DNA of 64,000 nucleotides from the NCBI GenBank assembly GCA_963848035.1, contig CAWKCD010000003.1, positions 248,001 to 312,000 of the forward strand. The letters are read 5' to 3'. A program made the position numbers and the translations under genes. Origin of the DNA: JAVVHH01 sp963848035. Lineage in GTDB: Bacteria > Pseudomonadota > Alphaproteobacteria > Acetobacterales > Acetobacteraceae. The notes below the pieces were generated by a model that was given only the letters and a program-made list of their open reading frames with translations, ran no database searches and was not told the DNA's origin. Below are positions 16,777-25,258 of the stretch, piece after piece (position 1 is the first letter of the stretch; the number at the start of each line of letters is the position of its first letter).

Positions 16777-17788
16777 ATGGTTCAGTCGTTGCCGCGCATC
16801 TTCTCCGGAATCCAGCCCTCGGGCGTGCCGACGCTCGGGAATTATCTCGGCGCGCTGCGCAACTGGGTGAGCCTGCAAAAGGATCACGAGTGCATCTATT
16901 GCGTCGTGGACCTGCACGCCATCACGCAGCCGCAGGACCCGAAGACTCTGGCGTCGGCGACGCGGGAGATGGCGGCGGCGCTGCTGGCCTGCGGCATCGA
17001 TCCCAAGAAAGCACATCCTGTTCCCGCAATCGGCGGTGCACGCGCATGTCCGTCTGGCGTGGATCTGCACCTGTGTCGCGCGGCTGGGCTGGCTGAACCG
17101 GATGACCCAGTTCAAGGACAAGGCAGGCAAAGACCGGGAGAATGTCTCGGGCGGACTGTACATCTATCCGAACCTGATGGCGGCGGACATCCTGGCCTAT
17201 CACGCCACGCGGGTTCCGGTGGGCGACGACCAGCGGCAGCATCTCGAACTGGCGAACGACATCGCGCAGAAATTCAACCACGATTACGGCGCCGAGTTCT
17301 TCCCGATGATCGAGCCGCTGATCTTCGGCGAGGCGACGCGGGTGATGAGCTTGCGAGACGGCACTAAGAAGATGAGCAAATCGGATGCATCCGAGCAGAG
17401 CCGGATCAACCTGACCGACGACCCGGACACGATCGCGCTGAAGATCAGGCGGGCGAAGACCGATGCTGAGCCGCTACCGTCCAGCGTCGAGGGCCTGCAG
17501 GGCCGGGCCGAGGCCCGCAATCTGGTGGGGATCATGGCCGCGCTCGAGGACCGGGATAGCGAGGCGGTGCTGCGGGACCATGGCGGGAAGGGTTTCGGCG
17601 CGTTCAAGGAGTTGCTGGCGGAGCTGCTGGTGGCGAAGCTGTCGCCGATCGCGGCCGAAACCAGCCGGCTGCTCGCCGATGAGGCGGAGATCGACCGGAC
17701 CCTTCGCGATGGGGCGGCACGAGCCGCCGCCATCGCGGATCCGATCGTCGCGGAAGCCGAGCGCCTGGTCGGCTTCCTGAAGCTCTAG
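16777..17788 (+). pseudogene. trpS: Tryptophanyl-tRNA synthetase, frameshifted in this sequence (probable sequencing error)
   Basis: Charges tRNA-Trp in the cytoplasm. The first frame gives RIFSGIQPSGVPTLGNYLGA (class I ATP-binding TxGN form) up to GIDPKK near residue 77. After that the sensible protein continues one frame over: HILFPQSAVHAHVRLAW, LYIYPNLMAADILAYH, VGDDQRQHLELANDIA and the KMSKS loop in TKKMSKSDAS. Removing one A in the run at 17006-17010 restores a single 336-residue protein of normal family length. Since trpS is essential and no second copy is visible here, a sequence error is more likely than a real lesion. The stop TAG overlaps the convergent CsbD-like stop. Confidence 0.92.
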
Positions 17789-18126
17789 CGGCGCTTGTAG
17801 TAGACGCGCGGCGCAGGCTTGGTAGCGAGCGCGAGCAGGAAGCCGATCCCGGCGGCAACCAGCAGGGCGGTGATCGGGCGCTGATCGATCTGCTCGGCCA
17901 ACGCGTCGCCGGCTTCCTCGATCTGGTCGATGATCTGCGAGCCGTAGTCACCGCCGTACTCGCGCACGGCGTCCTTGACCTGGCCGTAGGTCTTCTGCGC
18001 CGCGCCGTGCACTTGGTCGGCCATGCCGTCGGCCTTCAGCTTGGGATCGCCGGTCAGGTCGCCGGCTGCCTCCCGGACCTTGCCACCGATGTCGCGCGCC
18101 GCGCCTTCAAAGCGATTTTCGTCCAT
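17785..18126 (-). CDS. CsbD-like stress protein with ElaB/DUF883-like membrane tail
   Basis: 113 residues. The N-terminal half (ENRFEGAARDIGGKVREAAG and DPKLKADGMADQVHGAAQK) is CsbD-like, a family of small general-stress proteins. The C-terminus has a short amphipathic part (IIDQIEEAGDALAEQID) followed by a single helix ITALLVAAGIGFLLALATKP with a GxxxG-like core and a basic end, as in the ElaB/YqjD/DUF883 tail-anchored ribosome-associated proteins. The ATG at 18126 is chosen because GGAGG sits five bases before it; two upstream in-frame starts lie before that ribosome-binding site. It is convergent with trpS, with stop codons overlapping. Confidence 0.8.
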   Translation of the reverse strand: MDENRFEGAARDIGGKVREAAGDLTGDPKLKADGMADQVHGAAQKTYGQVKDAVREYGGDYGSQIIDQIEEAGDALAEQIDQRPITALLVAAGIGFLLALATKPAPRVYYKRR

Positions 18127-18209
18127 ATCGACCTCCAAAACAGTAGCCATCAAACCCGGGCCGCGCCGTCCGGTTTCACGCGGCGAGCGCTTATTGCGTG
18201 GCGAGAAGG

Positions 18210-19376
18210 TCATACTGGCAGCCAGACGGTCACCGATGTGCCGGATCCTTCCTCGCTCTCGATCTTGAGGTTGCCGCGGTGGCGGTTGACGATGTGCTTG
18301 ACGATGGCCAGGCCGAGCCCGGTGCCGCCGACCGCGCGCGATCGGTGCGTGTTGACGCGGTAGAAGCGTTCGGTAAGGCGCGGAATGTGGATGGCGGCGA
18401 TCCCGGCGCCGTCGTCGGAGACTCGGAGGATGACGCCGTCTTGACCGGCGCGGGTGGCTTGGCGGGCGACGATGGCGACGGCGCTGTCCTCTCGACCGTA
18501 TTTGATGCCGTTCTCGACGAGGTTCTGCAGGACCTGCACGAGTTGGTCCTCATCGCCGGTGAGGTCCGGCAGGTCGGGCTGCATGTCGATATCGGCGCGC
18601 ATCCGCCGGGCGGCGAGCAGCGGCGCGAGGCCGGCGACGACCTGCTCGATCAGCGTCTCGACCACGACCCGTCCGGAAGGCGGCACATGTTCGGTCAACT
18701 CGATTCGCGAGAGGCTGAGCAGGTCGTCGATCAGGCGGTTCATGCGCTGGCCCTGCTCGGCCATGATGCCGAGGAAGCGAGCTTGGGCGGCAGGGTCGTC
18801 GGCCGCCGGGCCGCGCAAGGTGTCGATGAAGCCGATGAGGCTGGTGAGCGGGGTGCGCAGCTCGTGGCTCGCGTTGGCGACGAAGTCGGCCCGCATCCGC
18901 TCGACGGCGCGCTCGCGGGTCCGGTCCGAGAGGATGGCGAGCAGGCGGGAGCGCGGGCCGTCGATCGAGAGAACCGACACGGTCAGTTCGCGCGCGATCG
19001 GGACCGGAAGGCTGAGGTCGGCGAACTGGTCCTGGCCGCGTTCATGGGCGCGCTCGAGGGCAGCGCGGAAGCCGGGATGTCGGAGCAGGGCGGGGACGCC
19101 GACTCCGAGCGCGGTGCGGGCGGCGGCGTTGAGACGGAGGATCAGGCGGTCGGCGCCAAACAGGATCACCGGGTCGGGCAGACGGTCGAGAAGGGTCTGC
19201 TCGGCTTCGAGACGGGCGCTGATCTGGATGATCTCACGCTCGAGTTCGACGACGCGGCGTTCGGCCGCGCCCTGTGAGTTGCGAGCGCGGCTGGCGCGAC
19301 GCATGCCGAAATAGGAGCCGCCCAGCCAGGCCGACGCGGTCAGGAGCGCCAGGCCGAGGAGGACGAGCGCGGTCAA
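18210..19376 (-). CDS. phoR: PhoR-like sensor histidine kinase
   Basis: 388 residues. One N-terminal membrane helix (residues 2-21), then a coiled-coil-like stretch, a PAS-like domain (LLDRLPDPVILFGADRLILR), the dimerisation/phosphoacceptor helix FVANASHELRTPLTSLIGFI with the phosphorylated His, and the ATPase domain with N box LQNLVENGIKYG, G1 VSDDGAGI, F box ERFYRVNTHRSR and G2 GGTGLGLAIVKHIV. This is the PhoR layout for phosphate sensing, and alphaproteobacterial PhoR is usually followed by pstSCAB, phoU and phoB. None of those is next to it here, so the assignment as PhoR and not another OmpR-class kinase is moderate. Confidence 0.75.
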   Translation of the reverse strand: MTALVLLGLALLTASAWLGGSYFGMRRASRARNSQGAAERRVVELEREIIQISARLEAEQTLLDRLPDPVILFGADRLILRLNAAARTALGVGVPALLRHPGFRAALERAHERGQDQFADLSLPVPIARELTVSVLSIDGPRSRLLAILSDRTRERAVERMRADFVANASHELRTPLTSLIGFIDTLRGPAADDPAAQARFLGIMAEQGQRMNRLIDDLLSLSRIELTEHVPPSGRVVVETLIEQVVAGLAPLLAARRMRADIDMQPDLPDLTGDEDQLVQVLQNLVENGIKYGREDSAVAIVARQATRAGQDGVILRVSDDGAGIAAIHIPRLTERFYRVNTHRSRAVGGTGLGLAIVKHIVNRHRGNLKIESEEGSGTSVTVWLPV

Positions 19377-19388
19377 TCCGCCAGCACG

Positions 19389-20510
19389 TCAGACACCCGG
19401 CTGACGGATGTGAAAGCCGGTCGGGTCGATTTCGAAGAGGGCGAGCGCGCGTCTGACATGGCCGTCGGGCTGGAGGACGAAGACGCCGTTGGGGCCGGAG
19501 AAGCCGCTCGGGTTCATCAGCGTGCTCATGTTGATGCCGGTCGGCCCGGCGGCGGTGCGGGCGGCGGCGGCGGCGTCGAAGGCGATGCTGGACAGGGCGC
19601 GCGGAGGGACGCCGAACCGGGCGGTGTAGTTCTGCTCGAAGATGCTCATCTTGGCGGGATCGGGGGCGGCGAACCACGCACCGGCGAGGGCGCCGAGCTG
19701 CGGGCCGTTTTGCGCCCATAGAGCGGTGCCGAGAAGGCGGATTCGGTCTGGGCCCAATCCGGCGCGGGTGAGCGCGGGCAGTGCGGCGATGCTGGCGTCG
19801 GCCGGAGCGCCCAGAAGCACCGCGTCAAGGAGCGGCGGCGCGCCTGGGGGCCCGGCGAGGGAGGCGATCGCGGCATCGAGGCCGGCTGCGTCGTAGCGCA
19901 CGATCCGGGGCGGCGGCAGGCCCGCCTCCTGCGCCGCGACGACCAAGCCTTTCGCGAGGGCGTCGCCGAAGGGATTGCGGGGAATGAGCGCGCCGAGCCG
20001 GATCCTGCCGTCCGCCTGCACCGCGCGGACGACAACGCGCACTTGCTGGACCGGCGTGATGCCCATGGGCCAGACGCCTGGGCGAGCCTTGCTGGGATCG
20101 GAGGTGAAGGCCAGGACGGGAACGTTGGCCGGGCCGGTGACGGCGGCGACGGCATCGGTCTCGGCGGCGGTCAGCGGACCCACGACGATGCCGGCGCCGG
20201 CGGCGAGCGCGGAATTGGCCGCCGCCGCGGCGCCGGAGGGGGTGCCTTTGGTGTCGCGCTCGTCGAAGGCGGTGCCGTCATCGGATTGGAGCGCGAGACG
20301 GGCGGCGCGCAGCATCGAGCGGCCGAGTTCCGCGCTGGGGCCGCTGATCGGGGCGAGCACCGCGATTCGATGCCCGGCGGGGGCCGGCAGCGACGACACC
20401 ATGGGTCCGCTGTAGCTGGGCAGGCCTGGTTGCGCTACGCACGCAGCCAGCCCGCATATGGCGCCGAGGAGGGCCGATGCCCGACCGAGACCACGCAAGC
20501 CAGAAGTCAT
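19389..20510 (-). CDS. Lipoprotein of the LppC / penicillin-binding-protein activator type
   Basis: 373 residues. The start has a lipoprotein signal: SALLGAICGLAAC with lipidated Cys at 24. The mature part is a periplasmic-binding-protein-like fold: HRIAVLAPISGPSAELGRSM, GAGIVVGPLTAAETDAVAAV, NVPVLAFTSDPSKA, RIRLGALIPRNPFGDALAKG and LGTALWAQ. This is the leucine-binding-like fold of LppC/LpoA proteins that activate bifunctional penicillin-binding proteins. In alphaproteobacteria it is typically divergent from rsmI, as here. I chose the ATG at 20510 because it begins the signal peptide and has AAGGAG nine bases upstream; the frame is open to 20681. Its first 34 bases overlap the first codons of rsmI on the other strand. 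Confidence 0.85.
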   Translation of the reverse strand: MTSGLRGLGRASALLGAICGLAACVAQPGLPSYSGPMVSSLPAPAGHRIAVLAPISGPSAELGRSMLRAARLALQSDDGTAFDERDTKGTPSGAAAAANSALAAGAGIVVGPLTAAETDAVAAVTGPANVPVLAFTSDPSKARPGVWPMGITPVQQVRVVVRAVQADGRIRLGALIPRNPFGDALAKGLVVAAQEAGLPPPRIVRYDAAGLDAAIASLAGPPGAPPLLDAVLLGAPADASIAALPALTRAGLGPDRIRLLGTALWAQNGPQLGALAGAWFAAPDPAKMSIFEQNYTARFGVPPRALSSIAFDAAAAARTAAGPTGINMSTLMNPSGFSGPNGVFVLQPDGHVRRALALFEIDPTGFHIRQPGV

Positions 20511-21394
20511 CCGACTCTCCTTCGGTGAGCGACGCCAACTCGGCCCGCGCCCCTGGTATACACTCCGGTTTGTTCCTGGTCGCAACACCGATCGGAAACC
20601 TCGGCGATCTGTCGTCTCGCGCCATCGCCACGTTGCGGGCATCGGATCTGATTCTGTGTGAAGACACGAGGACAACTGCATTCCTCCTCGGCCAGCACGA
20701 CATCAGTTCCCCGACCGCGCCGCTGCACGAGCACAACGAGGATGCGCGCATCCCGTCGGTGCTCGAACGGCTTCGGAATGGCGGGCTGGTGTCGCTGGTG
20801 TCGGACGCGGGAACGCCGCTCGTGTCCGATCCGGGCTACCGGCTGGTGAGGGCGGCGATCGCGGAAGGGTTGCCGGTGTCTGGCGTGCCCGGTCCGAATG
20901 CGGCGCTGCTGGCGCTCACGCTGTCCGGGCTGCCGCCGCACCCGTTCCTGTTCCTGGGATTCCCGCCGCCGCGTTCGGCCGGGCGACGGACTGCATTCGC
21001 ATCGTTGCGCGCGGCCGAGCGTGCGGGGCTATCGGCGACGTTGATCTGGCACGAAGCGCCGCATCGGCTGGCCGAGACACTGGCCGATTTGCTGGCGGTG
21101 TTCGGCGACCGGCCTGCCGCGGTGGCGCGCGAGCTGACCAAGCGCTTCGAGGAGGTGCGGCGAGACGGGTTGCCGCAACTCGCCGCCCATTACGCCGAGC
21201 ATGCGCCGCGGGGCGAGATCACCCTGCTGGTCGGGCCGGCGCCAACGGATGCGGTCGATGCGGAGGATTTGGACGGCCAGCTTCAGCGGGCGCTGGCGAC
21301 GCACAGCGTCAAGGATGCCGCGGCGCTGGTGGCCGCCGCGACAGGGTTGCCGCGGCGGACGGTGTATGCGCGGGCGCTCGAACTGGGCGGCTGA
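20477..21394 (+). CDS. rsmI: 16S rRNA (cytidine1402-2'-O)-methyltransferase
   Basis: 305 residues. Methylates the 2'-O of C1402 in the ribosomal P site using S-adenosylmethionine. Tetrapyrrole-methylase-fold motifs are clear: GLFLVATPIGNLGDLSSRAI, LILCEDTRTTAFLL, LVSDAGTPLVSDPGYRLV and PVSGVPGPNAALLALTLSGL, then FLGFPP and ARELTKRFEEV. AGGAGG lies five bases before the ATG at 20477, supporting this start even though the domain begins about 30 residues later; a GTG at 20525 is an alternative. Together with the divergent lipoprotein gene it makes a 34-base head-to-head overlap of coding regions. Confidence 0.92.
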   Translation: MPDRDHASQKSSDSPSVSDANSARAPGIHSGLFLVATPIGNLGDLSSRAIATLRASDLILCEDTRTTAFLLGQHDISSPTAPLHEHNEDARIPSVLERLRNGGLVSLVSDAGTPLVSDPGYRLVRAAIAEGLPVSGVPGPNAALLALTLSGLPPHPFLFLGFPPPRSAGRRTAFASLRAAERAGLSATLIWHEAPHRLAETLADLLAVFGDRPAAVARELTKRFEEVRRDGLPQLAAHYAEHAPRGEITLLVGPAPTDAVDAEDLDGQLQRALATHSVKDAAALVAAATGLPRRTVYARALELGG

Positions 21395-21400
21395 CGCGCC

Positions 21401-22000
21401 CTATTTCGCCGCCGTCGGGTCGATCCAGCCGATGTTGCCGTCCGGGCGCCGGTAGATGACGTTCAGCTCGCTGGTGGTGCTGTTGCGGAACATCAGGACC
21501 TGCTGATCGGCCAGATCGAGCCGCATGACCGCTTCGCCGACGGACAGGACGCTGATTTCTGCCGGGCTTTCCGCAATGACGGTCGCGAAGGCCTGGGCGT
21601 GTGACGGCTCGGGGGTTTCCGGGGCCTCCGCCGTGGCGGACTCCTCTTCGGCGCGCAACACGTATTGTCGCGCGACCTCCGGCCGGGCTCGGTTGGCGAG
21701 GTCTCGCGCGTGTTCGTTGACCCGGCGGCGGTAGCGCCGCAGGCGTTTCGCGATGTGCTCGGCAGCGTCGTCGAAGGCGCTATGGGCGTCGGCCGCTTCG
21801 CCCTCGCCTCGCAGCGTGAGCCCGCGGCCGGCGTGGACGTTGATGTCGCAGGTGAAGAAACTGCGGGCGCGGCCGAAGGTGACGTTGGCTTCCTGCGCGC
21901 CGTCGAAATATTTGCCGGCGATCATGTCGAGCTGCTCTGCGACGCGGACCCTCAGCGCGTCCGATAGGTCTACCTGCTTCCCCGACACCGTGATCTGCAT
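21401..22000 (-). CDS. hpf: Long-form ribosome hibernation promoting factor
   Basis: 199 residues. The N-terminal domain (MQITVSGKQVDLSDALRVRV, SFFTCDINVHAGRG, DAHSAFDDAAEHIAKRLRRY) is the HPF/RaiA ribosome-binding domain. The C-terminal dimerisation domain (SVGEAVMRLDLADQQVLMFR, NVIYRRPDGNIGWIDP) marks the long form that makes 100S ribosome dimers in stationary phase. It follows rpoN on the same strand with 27 bases between, the usual alphaproteobacterial order. In many relatives a ptsN gene follows; here rsmI arrives convergently instead. Confidence 0.95.
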   Translation of the reverse strand: MQITVSGKQVDLSDALRVRVAEQLDMIAGKYFDGAQEANVTFGRARSFFTCDINVHAGRGLTLRGEGEAADAHSAFDDAAEHIAKRLRRYRRRVNEHARDLANRARPEVARQYVLRAEEESATAEAPETPEPSHAQAFATVIAESPAEISVLSVGEAVMRLDLADQQVLMFRNSTTSELNVIYRRPDGNIGWIDPTAAK

Positions 22001-22027
22001 GCAAGCTCCCTGCTTAGCCCCGTTGGC

Positions 22028-23524
22028 TCAGCCCACCCGGTCCAGGGCTCCGAGACCGGCTCGGCTTTTCTCCCGTTTGCGCTGTAGCGAACTCGGGATC
22101 CTCAGCGCTTCGCGGTATTTGGCCACGGTCCGGCGGGCGATGTCCACGCCTTCGCGTCGCAGAACGGACACAATAGCATCGTCGGACAGAATATCTTCGG
22201 GATCTTCGGCGACCACGAGCGCGCGGATGCGGTGGCGGACGGCTTCGGCGCTGTGGCTCTCGCCGCCATGGACGGCGCCGAGGGCAGTGGTGAAGAAATA
22301 TTTCAGTTCGAAGATGCCTCGCGGCGTGGCGATATATTTGTTCGCGGTCACACGGCTCACCGTGCTCTCGTGCATCTCCACGGCAGTGGCGACGTCTCGC
22401 AGGATGAGCGGCCGGAGGTGCCCGACGCCGCCGCGGAAGAACCCGTCCTGCTGGCGGACGATCTCGGCGGCGACCTTGAGGATCGTGTTGGCGCGCTGCT
22501 GCAACGACTTCACGAGCCAGTTTGCGTTCGACAGGCTCTCGCCGATGAAGCTGCGGTCCTCGCGGCTGGAGCGGGCGCTGACCCTGGCGTGATACGCCTC
22601 GTTGACCAGGACGCGAGGCATCGTCTCGGGATTGAGTTCGAGCAGCCATTCGCCGTCCGGCAGCGCGCGCATCAACACGTCGGGGATGATCTGCTGGATG
22701 GGGCCGTCGTCCCACCCGGCGCCGGGCTTCGGATCGAGGGCGCGGATCTCCGCGATCATCTCGGTGAGGTCCTCGGCGTCGATTTCGCAGACCTGCATGA
22801 GCTGACGCAGGTCACGCCGGGCGAGCATCTCAAGATTGTCGAGCAGGGCCTGCATCGCCGGGTCGAGCCGGTTGCGATCGGCGAGCTGGGCGGCAAGGCA
22901 GCCGCGAAGGTCGGGAGCGAACAGGCCAGGCGGGTCGAACCGCATCATGGCCTGGCGGACGCGTTCGACCCTCGGCTCGTCGATCCCGAGGGCTTCGGCG
23001 AGGTCGGCGGTGCTGACCGGGACGCGGCCGGCGCCATCGAGCAGGCCGATCAACTGAGTGCCGATGATGCGGTCGACCGGGTCGGGGAAGCTGAGGCGCA
23101 TCTGCTCGCCGAGATGGGTGCGCAGATTACGCGGGGAGGCGGCGACGTTGTCGATGCTGCGCTCGTCCGACTCGTCGAAGCTTCCGCCGCCGCCCGAGCT
23201 GCGGCGGAAGCCGTCCGACGGGCCGCCTTCGTCGAAGGTGTTGGTGGTGTCGGCCTCGACAGCGTCGGGCAGCTTTTCCATGCGCAGGAGCGAGGCAGCG
23301 TCGAGATTGTCAGTCGAGCTGGAGCGCTGATCGGGCGCGGGGGCTTCGGGGACCGTGTCGGAGCGCTCGTCGCGCTCGAGCAAGGGGTTTCGCTCGAGCT
23401 CCGTTTCGACGAACGCGGAGACTTCGAGATTGCTGAATTGCAACAGTTTTATGGCCTGACGCAGCTGTGGCGTCATGACCAAGGACTGTGTCTGCCGGAA
23501 TTCTAAGCGTGGGGCCGTCGCCAT
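22028..23524 (-). CDS. rpoN: RNA polymerase sigma-54 factor
   Basis: 498 residues. Region I is complete (APRLEFRQTQSLVMTPQLRQ, AIKLLQFSNLEVSAFVETEL), then an acidic linker rich in Asp, Ser and Gly, the core-binding region, and the RpoN box ARRTVAKYREALRIP near residue 463. Sigma-54 directs transcription of nitrogen, carbon and surface genes with enhancer-binding activators. The ATG at 23524 matches the family start; the ATG at 23575 would overlap lptB. It starts ten bases after the lptB stop, the conserved lptB-rpoN linkage. Confidence 0.97.
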   Translation of the reverse strand: MATAPRLEFRQTQSLVMTPQLRQAIKLLQFSNLEVSAFVETELERNPLLERDERSDTVPEAPAPDQRSSSTDNLDAASLLRMEKLPDAVEADTTNTFDEGGPSDGFRRSSGGGGSFDESDERSIDNVAASPRNLRTHLGEQMRLSFPDPVDRIIGTQLIGLLDGAGRVPVSTADLAEALGIDEPRVERVRQAMMRFDPPGLFAPDLRGCLAAQLADRNRLDPAMQALLDNLEMLARRDLRQLMQVCEIDAEDLTEMIAEIRALDPKPGAGWDDGPIQQIIPDVLMRALPDGEWLLELNPETMPRVLVNEAYHARVSARSSREDRSFIGESLSNANWLVKSLQQRANTILKVAAEIVRQQDGFFRGGVGHLRPLILRDVATAVEMHESTVSRVTANKYIATPRGIFELKYFFTTALGAVHGGESHSAEAVRHRIRALVVAEDPEDILSDDAIVSVLRREGVDIARRTVAKYREALRIPSSLQRKREKSRAGLGALDRVG

Positions 23525-23534
23525 GGGAGGCAGA

Positions 23535-24287
23535 CTACAGGCTAAACCTTTCTCCAAGGTATACCCGTCGAACATCTTGATGCGCGACGACTTCCTCGGG
23601 GCGGCCCTCCATGAGGACCCGGCCGTCGTGCATGATGTAGGCGCGATCGACGATTTCGAGCGTCTCGCGGACGTTGTGGTCGGTGATAAGCACGCCGATT
23701 CGGCGGTCTTTCAGATGCGCGATCAGGTCCCGGATCTCCCCCACCGCGATCGGGTCGATGCCCGCCAACGGTTCATCGAGCAAAATATAATGCGGCTGGG
23801 TGGCGAGGGCGCGGGCAATCTCGACGCGTCGCCGCTCGCCGCCGGAGAGGGCGAGGGCCGATGTGCGGCGCAGGTGCGAGATGCCGAACTCGGCCAGCAA
23901 GGAGTCGAGCATGCGGTCGCGGCGATCGGGATCGGGCTCGACGACTTCGAGCGCGGCCATGATGTTGCGCTCGACGTTCAGGCCGCGGAACACGCTCGCC
24001 TCCTGCGGCAGGTAGCCGACGCCGAGGCGGGCGCGGCGGTACATCGGCAGGTTGGTGATGTCCTGGCCTTCGAGGCTGATCTTGCCGGCATCCGGGCGAA
24101 CCAGGCCGGTGATCATATAGAAGGTGGTGGTCTTGCCGGCGCCGTTCGGGCCGAGCAGGCCGACCGCCTCGCCGCGGCGGACGAAGAGCGAGACGTTCTG
24201 CACCACCGTCCGCTTCTTATAGGTCTTGCCGACCCCACGCGCGGCCAACCCCTCCTCCATGACGCTCGCCTGTCGCACGTAGTTCAT
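23535..24287 (-). CDS. lptB: LPS export ABC transporter ATP-binding protein LptB
   Basis: 250 residues. Powers extraction of lipopolysaccharide from the inner membrane with LptFG. Walker A GPNGAGKTT at 46-54, Q-loop LPQEASVFRGLNVERNIMAA (a typical LptB sequence), signature LSGGERRRVEIARAL, Walker B YILLDEPLAGIDPIAVGEIR and switch ITDHNVRETLEI. The ATG at 24287 overlaps the lptA stop by four bases (ATGA), which fixes the start against the far longer open frame. LptF and LptG are not in the window. Confidence 0.95.
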   Translation of the reverse strand: MNYVRQASVMEEGLAARGVGKTYKKRTVVQNVSLFVRRGEAVGLLGPNGAGKTTTFYMITGLVRPDAGKISLEGQDITNLPMYRRARLGVGYLPQEASVFRGLNVERNIMAALEVVEPDPDRRDRMLDSLLAEFGISHLRRTSALALSGGERRRVEIARALATQPHYILLDEPLAGIDPIAVGEIRDLIAHLKDRRIGVLITDHNVRETLEIVDRAYIMHDGRVLMEGRPEEVVAHQDVRRVYLGERFSL

Positions 24288-25258
24288 TTCTTCGGCGGCT
24301 TGGTGGAAGGCGTTCCCGAGGCATCGCCGATGCCCTGGGTGCCGGCGTCGCCGGGGACGATGAGACCCTCGACCCGGTGGCCGGGGTTGCGGATCAATCG
24401 TGACACCCCGGTCTGCATGTTGACGATCGCCTCGTCGCCGACCGCGTGGTTGAGGCCACGGTTGATCGCGACGTTGCCGACGATGCGGGCGATGCCGGAA
24501 TCGGCGACGTAGACGGCGCGCTCGCCAGTGATGGTTTCGGTGGCGGTGCGGACCTCGACATGACCGAACGCCTCGACGCGCTGCAGCTTGCCGGCGGTGC
24601 CGAGCGGATCCTGGCCGGCCGGCTTGCCCGGCTGCGCAACCGGCTGCGGCTTGGCCGCGGTGCCGGGCGTGTCTGGCGCGGTATACCCGACGAGGACGTC
24701 GGCGGTGATGCGACGTCCGTCCGAAGTGGTGACGGTGGCCATGCCGCGGCCGACGGCCATGTGCTTCTGCGACCAATATTCCATGGTGTCGCGGGCGGTC
24801 ATGACCTGGTTGGGGGTGGTCAGCTTCAGGTCCTTGCCGGTGAGCAGGAGGACGGCCTGGTCGATGTCGTAGGTCGCATGGTCGCCGACGGCGATATCCG
24901 TCGGAGTGAAGAGCTTCACGTGGCCGTCCGCCTCGAGGCGGTAGATCTCGTTGGTGCCGGTGTCGCTACCGAGCAGGCCTGGGCTCGAGGGGGAGGCCGA
25001 GGCGGGGGTGGGCGCAGTCGGCGCGGTTGCGGCTTTCTTGCGGTAGTGCGCGGTCAGCGTATCGCCGATGACGGTGTTGTCGCCGCGGACGGCGCGGGCA
25101 TCGCCGCGGGCGATAACGACCTGCTCGCCTTGGCGCCATTCGATGCCGTCGCGCGAGGTGACGTCGATCGGGCCGCCCTTGGACATGTCGATGCCCTGCG
25201 CGCGCGCGCCGGCGCTGGCCGCGAGCAGGCCGAAAAGCACCGCGTGTACCCGTCTCAT
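24284..25258 (-). CDS. lptA: Periplasmic LPS bridge protein LptA (OstA domain)
   Basis: 324 residues. Signal peptide MRRVHAVLFGLLAASAGARA, then the OstA/LptA beta-jellyroll: IDVTSRDGIEWRQGEQVVIA, RGDARAVRGDNTVIGDTLTA, YRLEADGHVKLFTPTDIAVG and KLQRVEAFGHVEVRTATETI, ending NPGHRVEGLIVPGD. LptA oligomers bridge inner and outer membranes and carry LPS. It is longer than the enteric protein because of Ala/Pro-rich linkers near residues 77-95 and 205-225, common in this class. The ATG at 25258 overlaps the lptC stop by four bases. Confidence 0.92.
   Translation of the reverse strand: MRRVHAVLFGLLAASAGARAQGIDMSKGGPIDVTSRDGIEWRQGEQVVIARGDARAVRGDNTVIGDTLTAHYRKKAATAPTAPTPASASPSSPGLLGSDTGTNEIYRLEADGHVKLFTPTDIAVGDHATYDIDQAVLLLTGKDLKLTTPNQVMTARDTMEYWSQKHMAVGRGMATVTTSDGRRITADVLVGYTAPDTPGTAAKPQPVAQPGKPAGQDPLGTAGKLQRVEAFGHVEVRTATETITGERAVYVADSGIARIVGNVAINRGLNHAVGDEAIVNMQTGVSRLIRNPGHRVEGLIVPGDAGTQGIGDASGTPSTKPPKK

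Noticed and set aside
18198..19277. Plus-strand frame opposite the histidine kinase
   Set aside because: Shadow of the kinase gene; the kinase motifs on the minus strand are unambiguous.
20511..20681. Longer start for the LppC-type lipoprotein
   Set aside because: The signal peptide and lipobox begin at the ATG at 20510, and the upstream part is antisense to the rsmI domain.
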